This document shows, piece by piece, positions 16,054 to 28,900 of a DNA stretch of 64,000 nucleotides. The translations under genes were made by a program, and so were the position numbers. Source of the stretch: Amyloporia xantha (taxonomy: Eukaryota; Basidiomycota; Agaricomycetes; Polyporales; Adustoporiaceae); NCBI GenBank assembly GCA_036971615.1, contig JAYKKR010000001.1, forward strand, positions 1-64,000, in the 5' to 3' direction. The notes beneath the pieces were generated by a model. That model was given only the letters and a program-made list of their open reading frames with translations. It searched no databases and was not told the origin of the DNA. The number at the start of each line of letters is the position of its first letter. The stretch's first letter is position 1.

Positions 16054-17478
16054 TCAATCCTTGGAAACTTTGATCACAACCTTTCCGACATGCTGCTGAC
16101 TTTCCAAGTATTCGTACGCATTGTGTGTCTCCTCAAATGTGAATACTTTGTCGATAACAGGTTTGAGGCCACTCGCCGAAATTAACTTGTTCATACTTTC
16201 AAATCTGCGCAAATGGTGAGTGAGCTCAAATTAGACAAAACATAAGACAATGAACGCACTGAGCACGCGACCCGATGAGAATACCACGCAGCAAGACCGC
16301 TTTGCCAAGGACTTGCATCGGTACACTGCTGACGTCACCACCCTATAGGACGAAGTCAAGGTGACGCACAATAGCATTTATAGGAGACGTACCCCGGCAA
16401 CAAAACCGATAACATGAATAGAACCAGCGTAGCGCACACACTCGACAGATTTCGGGAGGGTTCCTGGGCCTCCAACCTCAATGATGTGATCGACACCCTT
16501 GCCGCTCGTCTACATTCATTAATTAGAGAACGTGAGATACGATTTTCTTGTAGGGGTACACACAATCTTCAGTACTTCCTTCTCCCAGTCAGGAGTCTTC
16601 TTATAGTTGATGAGATGTTTCGCGCCCAATTTGGCGGCGATCTGAAGCTTCGAGTCGGACGACGATGTTGCAATCACCGTTGCGCCTGACGCGACGGCAA
16701 GCTGCAGACCGAAGATTGAAACCCCACCAGTGCCTTGCACGAGAACCGTATCACCGCCTTTGAGCGGGTTAGGTCCCATTAGAGCGTTATAGGCAGTCAC
16801 AGCTGCACATCTAGGGATGACCCATCAAAACGTAAGCATGCAGCACGCAGAGAAGCTACGCACGGCAACGTGGACGCTTCTTCGTAGGACAAATGAGACG
16901 GAATTCTAACAAGGCTCTGAACCGGAATAACTAATCAACACGGGTCAAGTTGAATAAGAATATGACGAGACGTACGTGCACGGGTAAGATCTTGTACTCG
17001 GTCAGAACACCATCGATCGGAGCACCAAGACCTGTGAGCTTGATACGTTCATCTACATCACCGAAGACGTGATCTACAGCAAAGTTGGAGCAGACGCGGT
17101 CGCCGACGTTCCACCCCTTGACCTCATCGCCCACAGCGAGGATCTCACCCGCCATGTCGGAACCAGGAACAACATTGTCTTTCTGACCCAGGGGATACTG
17201 TCCCTTGGCGACGATGAGATCGCGGTACTGAAAGAGAGATAACATGAAGCTGCATTGAACGGGATAAAGTGACAGGAACTCGCCTGGAGAGAGACGGCAT
17301 GAACCTTCACGAGCACTTCCGACGACTTTGGCGCACGAAGGGAAGCTTGCTGAAGGGTGAGATTATGGAATCCGTCGGCCTGAGACACTGTGAGTGTCTA
17401 CCCACCAGAAATGAGTGAATAGTGCGACGAACGTACCTTGGGAAGACGGTACTCGCGAGTTGTTGTCGGGATGGGCAT
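16054..17478 (-). CDS. Zinc-independent MDR oxidoreductase (quinone reductase-like)
   Basis: Member of the medium-chain dehydrogenase/reductase superfamily, NAD(P)H-dependent alcohol dehydrogenase/quinone oxidoreductase branch. Exon 1 (17478-17437) encodes [14 protein letters not shown]. Later exons give [17 protein letters not shown], then [36 protein letters not shown], and the Rossmann nucleotide-binding motif [17 protein letters not shown]. After that come [26 protein letters not shown] and a C-terminal [20 protein letters not shown] before TGA at 16054. The structural-zinc cysteine cluster of classical alcohol dehydrogenases was not seen. The intron after VSLQ starts GCGAGT, a GC-AG intron. 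About seven exons give a normal ~340-350-residue enzyme. Substrate is unknown. It diverges from the SKT5-like gene across 571 bp, and its 3' end lies 85 bp from the ribozyme-bearing repeat. Confidence 0.9.
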
Positions 17479-18049
17479 TTTTAAGAATGTAGGAATGGAT
17501 AGAGGTGAAAGAAGATGGGTTTTGTCATCTCGACGCCGAGACTTATATGACTGAGACGGAGGTGGATGACGTAAACAAGAGCAGAAATAAGGATAAAAGT
17601 TGGTCAGAACGGGAGACGTCGAGATGACGCGAAAGGTTGAATTTGGGTTGCATGCATGCCTGAAGGGTCCCCAGATCGGCAGAGACCGCGAGCGTAGAGA
17701 GTCCTCCTAGCGGGTAGATGGTTTCTCCAGCCAGCGATTTGTCAAGAGGACATCCGCGGACCGCCAGGGTGTCAGCAGAATGGATCGTAGCGATAGCGCA
17801 GACACCGGGTTGGGGGATGCAGGAAGTATGTTCAGGCAGCAGCAGTTGAAACGGAACGAGGTCGAGTGCTACAGCGTAGAGGCACATAAGGCTAGGACTT
17901 GTGTCAGACTCGGAGAGAAATGAAAACATAGAGAATGAGCTCGAGCCGGACCGGAGGCGATCTCGGCCAGTCGTCGGTCGATCGAACCTCGCGTCCGCCA
18001 TTCGTCGACAACGACGAGCTCAGCTGGCTCTTCTCCAGAAACCCATCCA
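17479..18049. promoter_or_regulatory. Divergent intergenic region
   Basis: 571 bp between two divergently transcribed starts, serving as promoter for both. A minus-strand frame of 152 codons (17543-18001) has no family motif and lies in what should be 5' untranslated sequence, so it is not called. A CCTCCG/CTCAGTCATATAAG region lies just upstream of the MDR start. Confidence 0.5.
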
Positions 18050-19824
18050 ATGTACGCTCAATCCAGCTCTCGTCCTCCGTCCACTTATCGCCCCGACTCC
18101 TCTCCACAACGCCCCTACTCGGACTTCGACCAGGTCGACGCGCGGCCCGTCTCTCAGGCCTCTTTTCAAGCATATCCCCCTCGCTCCTCCTCCCGCCCCC
18201 CACGCTCCTCCTCTCGTCCTCCTCGTTCTTCTTCTCGTCCGCCAGTCGCCCAAGAGCAGGCATATGTCGACTACTCCTACGAGCAGGAGTCTCCCACTCC
18301 ACCGGATCCTGAAGCGGACGACTTTTACGCCTCGTCGCAGACCAATTTTCACGACCAGCAGCTCTTCTCAGCCCCATCGGTCGCTTCCCAGTCTATTCGA
18401 GCTCCCTCGCCCCCTCCTGGACCCATCCTCGATCACTCTCACCTTCGACCAGGCAACCAGGCCGCCCTTCTCTCTCATGAGCGCACGTTGGAGCTTTACC
18501 GCGCCAACGCTAAGAAGACCCAGGACCCTGACCTCCAGTTTGAGTTTGCCGTCTTCATGATTGACGCTTCAAAGACCATGCCTATGCCAACGCCTACTCC
18601 CGGAAATGTCATGGAGGTCGAGAAGGCCATCCAGAAGCGCGAGGATCTCATCCGTGAAGCTACGTCTCTCCTCAAGCGTCTCGCCGATCGCGGACATATG
18701 CCCTCGCAGTACTTTCTCGCTGATTGCTACGCCAACGGTATTGGGACCCACAAGAACCGGCAGGATTTCGACCGTGCCTTCCCTCTCTTCGTTCTCGCCG
18801 CGAAGCACGGCCATCCAGACGCTGCATACCGTGCAGGCACATGCTGTGAGAACGGGTGGGGCTGCCGACGCGAGTCTGCTAAGGCCGTACAATTTTTCCG
18901 GAAAGCAGGCGCCGCTGGCCATCCTGGTGCACTGTTTCGCTTAGGCCTCGCTGAGCTCAACGGCGAGTTGGGGATGTCGAAAAGCCCTAGGGAGGGTGTC
19001 AAGTGGCTAAAGCGTTCAGCGGAGCATGCCACCGCCGAGTTCCCACATGCACTCTATGAACTCGCCCTACTCCATGAAAGAGGCGTCGACAACGTCCTTT
19101 TCGTAGACTATGAATATGCCGCGGAGCTTCTAGCTCAGGCTGCAGAACTCGGATACGCACCGGCTGCATATCGTCTCGGGGAGTGCTATGAATACGGCAA
19201 GATGGGATGTCCTCAAGATCCTGCGCTGTCAATACATTACTATGTTTGCAGTTTTCATTCTCATGTTGCCTTCGTCTTCTCACGCTGTCGCTCATTGTCA
19301 GAACATCGCCGCTCAACAGAACCACCGCGATGCGTGCTTTGCGCTTACCGCATGGTACCTCGTGGGCTCTCCGGGAGTGCTTCCCCAATCCGACACAGAA
19401 GCATTCCTGTGGGCAAAAAAGGCTGCCGAGGCGGGCTTAACGAAGGCAATGTACGCAGTGGGGTACTTTTGGAGGTCGGCATCGGTACAGAACCGAACCT
19501 TGCCGAGTACGTCCCTTTCTCTATTACCTACCGTCTCGTATCATGTTATTCGTGGCCGAATGGCCTGTCCGTTCTTTCTATCTCGTCCCACCAGGTGTCC
19601 ATACTGATTTGCGGTTACCTGCCACTCCCCGTTTCAGATCGAGGTCCTGGTACCAGCGTGCTGCTGATCAAGGTGACAAGCGTGCTGCTCAGCGATTGAA
19701 AGGCAATGGCCCGATGGCTGCCCCAGGCGGACCAGGATCTGTCCTACATCGAGACAGCGGCGACCAGCTGTCAACATCGGGTTCAGGTAAGGGCGGAAAA
19801 GACAAGGACTGTATCATTATGTGA
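18050..19824 (+). CDS. Sel1-repeat protein, SKT5/Chs4-like chitin synthase activator
   Basis: Likely activator and anchor of class IV chitin synthase, as yeast Skt5/Chs4 is for Chs3. Exon 1 (18050-19243) encodes a Ser/Pro-rich disordered N-terminus with PPRSSSRP repeats (about residues 45-65), then tandem Sel1 repeats (AADRGHMPSQYFLADCYANG-type units: LADCYANGIGT, YRAGTCCENGWGC, ALYELALLHERG, YRLGECYEYG). Exon 2 is 19302-19506 and exon 3 is 19638-19824. The protein ends in KDKDCIIM, a CaaX box for prenylation, as in Skt5. A one-base deletion is needed to explain exon 2: the frame reads AMYAVGYF and must then shift to LEVGIGTEPN at TTTT 19467-19470. With one base added the three exons total exactly 529 codons. 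Either a sequencing error or a genuine frameshift. Confidence 0.88.
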
Positions 19825-20169
19825 GCGTTCGGAGCACACCCCGAGGTCGAGGAGAGGTCATGAACAGTATATCTATACGTATGGCATAGCCTCGGACACA
19901 TCTCTGGACTTCTATTGTACGCATGTCCGCTATTACCCTGCTTACGAGTTACCCTTGGACCCTATGGAGGAGCCAGGACACCTGACATATTGCCCCTTCC
20001 ATGTGTGCTCATACGGGCCGCCTAAGCTGGAAGCCCGTTTCGAACTTGGCTTCAGGTGCTCTCATGGTATGTCAGTTATATTGATACGAAGAAGAATACA
20101 AAATGTCCGTCTACCATGTCCATCGAGTATCTCCGAAACTTGAATTACGCTACGGACAGCTTGGTCACT
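19825..20169. other. Convergent intergenic region
   Basis: 345 bp between the 3' ends of the SKT5-like and DUF3292 genes. No gene, repeat or RNA recognised. It should hold both polyadenylation regions. Confidence 0.5.
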
Positions 20170-22634
20170 TCACCAACACTCCCACTTGTGCCCTCCTACC
20201 GCAATCAACCTGTTGAAGAGTTCGTCGCGCCCCTTGATAGCCGTCAAGACCCGTTTCTCGCCAGCCTCATCCTCGATTTCAAGCCCATCGACAATCTCGC
20301 GCTGCAACGCCCATCCTATCACCAACTTGCCCTTCCACCCGTAACCTCCTACTTTCTTCAAACCTTGAATCTCCGCTAATGAGATAGTGAAAATGGCTGG
20401 CGGCGGTGTACTGCTAGACTTGCCCATTGCTGATGAAGCGAGACTCGCTAGGTTCTTGCTAAGATCCCTCTCCCGCACAAACGACACGAACGGCGACGCT
20501 GCACTTGTGACCAAGACCGCATACCCTCGCTGGCCATGGAAGCGTGCCTCGTAAGTCGTAGGACCGTCGCCCAGACCCGCTCTGCTACCAGTCGGACCTT
20601 TACCAGACGCGCCAACTTTTGCCTCGGGTATGGCACCCAGACGTCGTTTCGCAGCATCAGATCCCAGTTTCGCTTTGAGATGGTCTATGCCGAGTGCGCT
20701 GCTAATGGCTGCTTTGCTTGTACCCTTGAACGCCTTGACAAGCTTGCTGCCAGACTTGGGCTTGGTTTGGCTTCCTTCGGTATCGCCCTCGCCGTCCGCG
20801 GTGTCCCCTGTGCCACGGTCTGAACTTTCCACTTCATAATTAGAAGTGTCAAATTCGAAATCATGTTCCTGGACCGCTGCCTCAGGGCCGTCTGGATGTT
20901 CTTCAGGAACCTCGGTCACTTTGTTCGTCGATGGGGGAGGAGGTAAAGGTGTCTGGCTCGATTCCGCGACGCGGAGCAGAGCGAGGGTGAGTTGCGCATT
21001 GGTAGGTACACCTTTGAGAATAGACCTGTCATGTTTTTAAAAGGGACAGGGCATCAATACGGCCAGGTTGACATACACAACTCATAGCAAACGAACCTTC
21101 TGAGCTCGAGCATTTCACGCCATTTAGGAAATCTGTGCGTGAGCGAATGGGCAGACCGTGAGATGATCGGCTGCCCGAAAATTCCAAAGCCGAGTCCGAA
21201 AGTGCCAGCTTTTACAAACATTGCCGATGGGAGGATGGTGGTAGCAAAGAGGAGAGGAAGCACGAGCGCGGCTAGCTTGAGGCGGGGAGCATGCGAAAAG
21301 GGTGGTGTAGGAGAAAATGCACTAATAGACAAAGCTCGCAAATGAATTCTTCCTCTCGGGCATAGATGAAACTGAAACGAACGTACTTTCCAAATCTCTC
21401 CCATGTATCGGCGATATCTGCTAAAATTCGCATGGCTGGTCGTGCCTTCTCCCACATTGCAGCCTCCACATGCTTCTTAGTTGCGTCATGCTTCCCGTCG
21501 GTGCGCCCTCCATGAGCGATGTGTTTTGCGTCTACTGTCGAAGACGCGAGACTGGTGGGCTCCGGGAGAGCAGCTCCGACGCCACTTTCCTCCTGTTCGC
21601 CGTTCTCGCCGTCTTCGGAACTGCCTGTACTCGGAGCCGCCTTTTGGCCTGTTGCTGTCCCGATAGCCAGCGATGCAACACCCGACACGAAATTTGTCGC
21701 TTCCTGCTCAACAGCTTCGCCCTTGTGTGCTTCTGGGGCACCGGATAGGCTATCCTTGCTACCAATTGTACCCGCGCGGGGAACCTGTAAATTCCCCGTT
21801 GTTGTGCTAACGGCAGAGAGGGGAGCAGGCGGAAAGAGATACTTGCGAGAAGGTGGATGAATGGTAAGAACGAGAATAGTGACGCTGATCAGCGCTCCCA
21901 GTAAGTTGCTGTACCACGCGCAGTAATACGCCTATGCCATTATCCGTCATTGATTAGAGAAGAATTTAGACTGTGTGAAAGGTACGAACAATGCAAAATC
22001 CAGCGGTGCGGCGGGGTTCGTTCCACGAACGTAAACGAGCGATATGCTTTACGAATCCAGCTAGACCCACAATCTGGAGAGTAACTGTGAAACATTGAAA
22101 AGTTTACACCGTGGAGCCGTACGTACCACAGTCATGTACAATCGTTCAAGATGAGCGCGAAGCTTATCCGGCGAAAATTCCTCATTTTCGGATATCTCGA
22201 GATCGAGTTGACCGGGAGGCGGAGGCGGAATGGCTTTAACATAGTATATTTGCTGTGAGACAACGCTGTGAGAATTGTATGTCCGGGGCAATAGAGTCTG
22301 AACATGCCTTATTGAACCTGCGGACGAGAGTGAAGAGGTCGTCGTTGGAGAGACCGTTCACAAGAGTTGGAGGAAGGAAAGCGAGGTCTCTGTTCCACCC
22401 GACGTCTCGGATTTCGGGGTCTTTGAGGTCGAGTTGTGTGTCTATGCTCGCGTCTGGATCCGGCGGGAGCTCCACGGCTTGTGAGATGATATGTCCATCC
22501 GCTTCCAGCTGCGCGTTCCCGTCAGGCGCTGTAGTTATGGGAGCAGCCAGTTTCGTGTGAGATAGGTCTGGCTCAATAGGGACTTCTGTGTACTCTGGAG
22601 GGGCCTCCAGAGGGTGCGGTGCTTGTTCGTCCAT
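20170..22634 (-). CDS. DUF3292-like membrane protein
   Basis: Large multi-exon gene starting MDEQAPHPLEAPPEYTEVP. Exon 1 holds an acidic region followed by the conserved DVGWNRDLAFLPPTLVNGL and LSNDDLFTLVRRFNK blocks. Later exons give YYVKAIPPPPPGQLDLEI, FSPDKLRAHLERLYMT, and a membrane stretch NLLGALISVTILVLTIHPP. These are followed by a long Gly/Ser/Glu linker, AAMWEKARPAMRILADIADT, a second hydrophobic segment LKLAALVLPLLFATTILPS, and FGQPIISRSAHSLTHRFPKW. The last exon (20919-20170) is acidic, then has KLVKAFKGTSKAAISSALGI, HGQRGYAVLVTSAASPFVSF and VGGYGWKGKLVIGWALQ, and ends HKWECW. This architecture matches the fungal family DUF3292 (PF11696) as remembered; the function of that family is not established. 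About 700 residues. Its 5' end faces the 3' end of the NIPA-like gene on the same strand. Confidence 0.7.
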
Positions 22635-23021
22635 GGATACTAGTTGATCAGTAGTAGAAAAATAACCTCGATAGAGAGGTCGGAAGAGGTTTAGATGGTG
22701 GTGGTTCGGGTACAAACCAAATAGGGGGAAGTGGTGGGGTCGGGCAGGCCTCGGACGAGGGCGGGCATGGACGACGGTCACGCACGACAAGTGTACTCCC
22801 CTCAACTCCAGCCGCCGTGCCTGGTCAGGGACGTTTAACCTCCCAGAATGGCCATGACGTAACACGACGCGCCTGCGACGCGACGGTCACGTGCGGAACA
22901 TGCTCGGTGTATCCCAACAACAGACGAACTGGGTAAAGGCCCAAGGGTATCTTTGTTGATGACAGTCGTTACTAGCACAGAAACTGTGAATAAATAAATA
23001 ATGGGGCATCCATATGGACAG
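22635..23021. promoter_or_regulatory. Promoter region of DUF3292-like gene
   Basis: 387 bp between the stop of the NIPA-like gene and the start of the DUF3292-like gene, both minus strand. No extra gene seen. CGATGGTGGTGG- and CA-rich motifs are present but not assigned. Confidence 0.4.
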
Positions 23022-25566
23022 TCACCGAGCCTCGCTGAAAACGTTTTCAGCCCGTCTCCTCTCTCTGACCCCAATGCGCCTGGCTGGTAGGGTACGAGCA
23101 CTGCCCGCCTCGACCTCACCTTCTTCGGGCAGCTTGGAATAATCACCCACTTTCATCGTCGCTGCCCTTCCTGAAATCCATTCCACCCCACGAAATGATG
23201 GACCAACGTAGTCCTCGTAGCCAACAGATCCGGTCGGCGCACTCCCCCGTGCGACGTTGGTTGCACTAGGTGAAGAGAAGAAGCTGCCTCTCATGATATT
23301 TGGCGAAACAAGGAATGAGCCATTAACGTCTGTCGACGCTGAAGATGCACTTGTAGCGAAATCCTTCGCTGCAAAAGATGCGGGGACATTGATAGCGTCA
23401 AGCTGAGTAGGCATGCCCTTCTTCAGGCCAACTGTGTTCTGCATCTCCTTATTCTTGAATAGCGGGCTAGTTAATCCGGGCGCCAAACCCTCTGCGAAGG
23501 CGCTCTCCCCACTCGCTTTCTGCAGATTTCCCTCGGGCGCTCCTTGACTCCAGCGTGCGCCCGTGTCCGATAGCCGTGGCGGCGATATGTTTGACGCAGA
23601 CAGAGCTAATGCACGCCTCCTCGCACGTATGATCGTCCCGATAGTGCCGAATGTACCCCTCAGTGAATCCAGTCCAGGTTCCTCAGTCTTCATGACGATA
23701 GCTCGTCGGTCCTCAACTGCATCCCATTGGGCCTCTCCATCGCTGTCTGCCACATCTATCTGCGCTGTGGAAACAGTATCAGGAATGTAATTGATGCTTA
23801 TCGGGAGTCCCGCATTGGAGCGTCGAGATCCATGCGAACGAGCGGTGAGACCTCGCCGCGATCTAATTTGGGAGGGATAAGGGTTTACTTCTTGTCGCGC
23901 TACCTCCAGCAGTAGAATGGTCCGCTCGTCCACCTAACAAACGAACAACGCGCCGTCAATATTTCAACATTCGCACGCACATTCGTCAGGTCTGGTAACG
24001 TATATGGCTCTATTACTCACATTGTTTAAAGTGCTCGGATCCACCTTCGACATCTGCAAAATGAAGATACCGGTAACAGATCACGACGAATGCAAGGACG
24101 ATGGTGATGATTTGGCTAGCGCTGGCTTTGAGACCTTGGTACAAAATCTACACAAATGGTTAATAAAATTAACATGTTGGCGAGCAAGCTATCATACGGT
24201 CATAATAAGTCAATACTCACAACTGATGTGACGAGAGTGCAGAAGGTGACTACACGACAGAATATCGAAGGCAAGTGCTGGTGCTCAGATTGATATACAG
24301 GAGAATACGGCCAAACAGTACTGACATGTCACGTAATATGTTGGAGTCACTATTACATGAAGCAGAATCCATGAGTAAGATCAAACCTTCAACTCGTAAT
24401 TCACTACACGTACCCATCGCTAATTAAACGAGGATGACTGAATGTACACAAAAAGGAATTGCATGACACTGACATACCAGTGTTGAACTTGGCGAGCGCA
24501 ACATTGAGATAGTATACTTCAGTGACTAAGATTGATGATATGTCGAATACGAATCTCAAGTTGACCCAAGATATAGCCCACTTACGGAGAGTAGCGACGA
24601 CAAATATGAAAAGGAAGTATATGAACCCATTTTTGAACTACCATAGAGCGATTAGGCGGGTGTCAGTTAAGGTGAGGTATGCATACCTGATTATCGCCTC
24701 GGATACTGGTGACAATGCAGGTCCCTAGACCTTGTGTGCAGCTCACACTGAGCCCACCGACAAGACTACAAACGCCCTGGCCAGGCACCCAATATTAATA
24801 TGTAACCACTGCATTGCGTAGTCACCTACGAGATAGGGCATCATGCTTTTTCGCCCCCAGCGCGGAGCAACCCATAAGGCTAGGAAGGCGGCGCTCAACA
24901 GCACAGAACCCGCGTAGGCAAGAAACCACGGCGTTACGAATAGATGCTTGAATCCTTCGACCGTCGAGACACTCTGTTCCTGGGGACCATTTAGCGCAAG
25001 TATGGAGGCTCCAAGTAGGCACTGTATGGAGGATATCCATCCGAATAGTGACAGTCTCTCGCGGAGGAAGAAATGCGAGAGGAGTGACGAAATAACCACG
25101 GATAGGGCACCCATCGGTGTCTACAGCGCAAGATGGTTACCATGTTAGACTGCAATGGTAACGCGATTCCGGCTCACGACAATGATCGCCTCCACAAACG
25201 CGTATGCTGCGAAGTTGCAGAGCTCACCGAGAATCATGATCATCATACCTGTCCACCACATAGGCTACCAAACCAGGCTAAGCAACAGCGAGGACCACAC
25301 AGACATTCCGACTTACGGACTTGAGGTATGCAACGCCCTCACCGGCAACAAGGCCCTTTTGGGAACTCAAAAGCCCCTTCTTCTTGAAGACGAACGAGGA
25401 ACCGATGAGCACGCCAGAACCTATAGCCAGGATCACGCCCACCCTATATGCATCTGCGTGAAGCGCTACGGCAAAAGCCTATGGTGGTAGAATCTGCTCA
25501 CACTCGATATTCAGGTGGCTGGGACAAGCTGGAGGACACAGCAGTGGGGGTAAGGGACGGTGACAT
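23022..25566 (-). CDS. NIPA-family magnesium transporter
   Basis: Multi-pass membrane protein of the NIPA/DUF803 family (Mg2+ transporters related to the drug/metabolite superfamily). Exon 1 (25566-25504) is MSPSLTPTAVSSSLSQPPEY plus R. Subsequent exons encode VGVILAIGSGVLIGSSFVFK, KGLLSSQKGLVAGEGVAYL, MWWTGMIMMILGELCNFAAY, EAIIVTPMGALSVVISSLLS, LSLFGWISSIQCLLGASILA, GGLSVSCTQGLGTCIVTSI, VVATLLTEVYYLNVALAKFN and FCTLVTSVILYQGLKASASQ, all canonical NIPA blocks. The last exon (23933-23022) is a ~300-residue hydrophilic cytoplasmic tail ending in a basic RRRAENVF segment. Near 24070 one extra base breaks the frame: VVICY should continue GIFILQMSKVDPSTL, but the sequence reads TACCGG where TACGG is needed. 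Either an error or a damaged allele. Diverges from the Ubp2-like gene. Confidence 0.88.
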
Positions 25567-25978
25567 GTCAGACGTGGTTGATGCGGTTCGCTACTGGCAC
25601 ATCGAGAGCTGGAGCATAGATATACGAGAAGTTAGAACAGATAAAGATACCATTTTCAATGCGACATTTGTGGGAAACAGCTGTTGCTATTAGTAGTCTG
25701 AGCACACTTGGGGCCACATGATAAGGATGAGCATACGCGACAAACGTGGCATAGTACAAGAATCCAGAAAAGCCGGTCGGACAGTTCAGAAAGTTCCAGG
25801 TCGGTATGGATGTGTACATGTACGCCGCGCAATACGACGTTATTGGACCACTGTCACTAAAGCGATCAGATCTAGACATCAAAGCGATCATGAGATTGGT
25901 TATGCATATATGTTCAATGTGAACTTCAAATTTTGATACAGAGATGGAAGAAGATGCTCACTGCCCACGAGCAACATA
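25567..25978. promoter_or_regulatory. Divergent intergenic region
   Basis: 412 bp between the NIPA-like start and the first in-frame ATG of the Ubp2-like gene, acting as a shared promoter. A minus-strand frame across 25568-25891 has no motif. Confidence 0.45.
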
Positions 25979-28900
25979 GTGAGAAGTACCCTGAAGTACC
26001 ACAATGAACACGTCGTTGACGGCGACCAACTTCCAAGTTACTTACCGAAAAGAGAAAACATACCGAGTGCACGTGGGAGGGTGCGATCAGGCTGCGCGAC
26101 GCGTTGTCCTTGGTCGAGTTCACTCTCGACATCGTCCACCAGCTGCAGGATATCCACAGCTCACAACTTTCGACTCTATCTACTGTCGTCAACTGCAGCT
26201 TGGCACAGTAACTCACTCTGTCATGACCAGCGACCCTCGAACCCCCGTCGGGCGGACGATCAGACGCCGCCTTCTTCACAAAGGCCTACATCTTCTGAAC
26301 GCAAACCGCTCCAACCGAAACCAGTCCGTGCTGGGTCCATACATGCGCCTATCCCAGCAGCTAAATTCTACGGCTCTGGAAATGACGGATCCTCTCACAC
26401 TGGCTACATCGCCCCGAGCACCTCACCGTACCGAGAGCCGCAGCTCGTCGAAGAGCGCCTCCCAGATCTTATTCCTTCGAACGAAAAATGGTACCAGCAA
26501 AGAAACAACTGGGATGACGTGGGTCCGACACCCTGGGACGCGCAATGGGCGGGGGCTACTGGCAATTGGCCTGATACAACCGTTAGTCGTAAAATACATA
26601 TCGACGGCCGTTACGACGAAGAGGAACTACGATGGTCTGACGCTGCCCTCCGCGAGAAGTGCGCTAGGCCTGGCCCTGGAATACTCCCACCCATGCTTGC
26701 TGATATGTTCCACGATCCAAATCATACCCTTTATTCAGTCAGCGTCCAGCCTCCTCCCGTCACGAACCCCTTGTCTCCTTCCCCAGAAGAGGCTCGCACG
26801 GCTATTCCTCACCCACATGCATATTACTGCAAAGAGCATAATGGTTGGGTCTTGCTCATCTGGCGTTCATCTAGCGTTCTTCCTCCACTCGCACGCTCGC
26901 TAGATATACCACTCCCCAATTTAGCTCGTCGAAAGCTCACTAATTCTTGTGTTGGCGACGGTGAACAACCGTTTGGTCAAGCTAATACAACACATCACTG
27001 GCATCGTTATGAGCGTGCTGTTGATGCACGCACGTTGAATCCGCCCTTTATGCGCGATGATACTTTACTGGATCTCTATCTTTGCTGCCAGTGCTCGATG
27101 TATTGCATGGTGTCTGAAGTCATACCCGGTGTTATTCCTGTCGAATTAGTTGACGAGTTCACTCGCGATAAGCTCGAACATCCGATGGTAGACAAGACAC
27201 CTGCCGCAAGTGTCCTGACTGGCTGGGAAACGTTTATCACGTAAGTCATTGTCGTGTGCAATTGAACTCGGAATATCTCATGTCTTGTAGCATCATTGAG
27301 AATCGCTTGTGGAAGGACGAGCTTCGTGTTCTACCTGTTCAGCGGTCGCGATTTCAGTACAAGGTTGGGTGGAGCGCTACTGTGTGAGTGATTTGTTCTA
27401 CATTATCCCAGTGAACTCAGCTTTTGCAGGCAGCGCATCTTCGAGGCGCTTGAGTTTCCCATTAAACCCATCCCCGGAGCCACAGACGATGCTATAGGAG
27501 TTCATCCGCCTTCGATTGACCCCGCCACTCCTGAGGGCAAGCATGTCCGTGACAAGCTATTGCGTGCATGGGCTGAGACGACTGCATGGCTAGGTATTTT
27601 TCAAAAAGGAAGTACGTGCCTTCATGCTTGTTCACCAAACATCGCTGACCTCCAGTAGAGAGTTCCTCTCTTGGAGTATACAATCCCCAGGCCCTTCATG
27701 GCACTGTCCTAGAGGTGCATGAGATGTACCAGACTGCCATTGGCGCCCATGTCAGCCAAAGTAATTATCAGTTTTGCACATGATCGGCTACTATTAATTT
27801 GCTCTTAGTACCACGAGGTTTGTTGCCGGACGCCCTTATAGGCCATGCTCCATTGGATGAAGCATGGAAGAGCTTGGGGATGACTCCGAGTACCTATTCA
27901 TGGGGTAAGTGTTGGCGTTAGACTTCACCGTGCGGTATTCTCATTCCGCGTAGAGCTGCTTTCCTTTGCTTATCTTGCCCAGTGTCGCTGTGATCCGGCT
28001 CGCACGCCTGTCTATTTCACGCACTTCTTTAATATAGTCCAAGCTCTAGTCGACATTGGCTCTGCCGCTACTGAACTTCAAGAGCTCCTTGTCGAGGAAA
28101 GGAGTAGGCACCGCTACACGATTGACAACCTGCACGAAGCAGTTGGATTACTTGGCTTCGGAAAGGATGGTGACTTGGGTGTCGATCTCGATAGCGATGT
28201 GGACGACAAGTTCATCCTGGATGCTTGGCGAAGCGCGCGGCGCCGTGCGTGGCGTGACGACAAGCATGCCGGCGAGCTTCGGATGAGATTGAATGATGCT
28301 TTGAGGTGCATTGCAGACGATCGCGGAAGCTTGGTACTCTTAAAGGCCTGGGAAGAGGAGAAGGGCACGGGAATGTCTCCTGATACTGCGTATTCAACAC
28401 TAGAAGTCCCAAAAGACGTGGATGAATCTATGCTACTCACTGTCTTCATGATGCGGGTGTGCACGCTGTCCCTCGCGCGTTGTTGTCGGGACTCATTGTA
28501 TCATTAGGTGGAAGATCAACCCAGTCAAGGCGAGAGAATGCGAGAAGCCCTCAACGTGATCGCAGAAGTCACAAATAGTGAAAGGCTACGTCATTTCCTC
28601 GCTACTGGCCAAGACCGTAAGTGTAGCATTGTTGTATGTCTCGGTAAGACAATTCTGATTGAAATACATGCAGCCGGTGACGCAACCCAAGTTAACAACC
28701 CTGACATGCCACGCGGTCTTAACCAGCTTGGAAATACTTGTTACCTGAATTCATTGTTGCAAGTGGGTTCGATGCGTTTTCTTGTCATCGAATCGTGCGC
28801 TGATAAACATTGATAGTATTTCTACACGATCAAGGATCTGCGGGATGCTATCACGCCACTCGCGAATGCGGATGCCAAATCTTTGGACGATAGTAAAGTT

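Noticed and set aside
17543..18001. 152-codon minus-strand frame between the MDR and SKT5-like genes
   Set aside because: No motif, and it overlaps the divergent promoter and the 5' leader of the SKT5-like gene.
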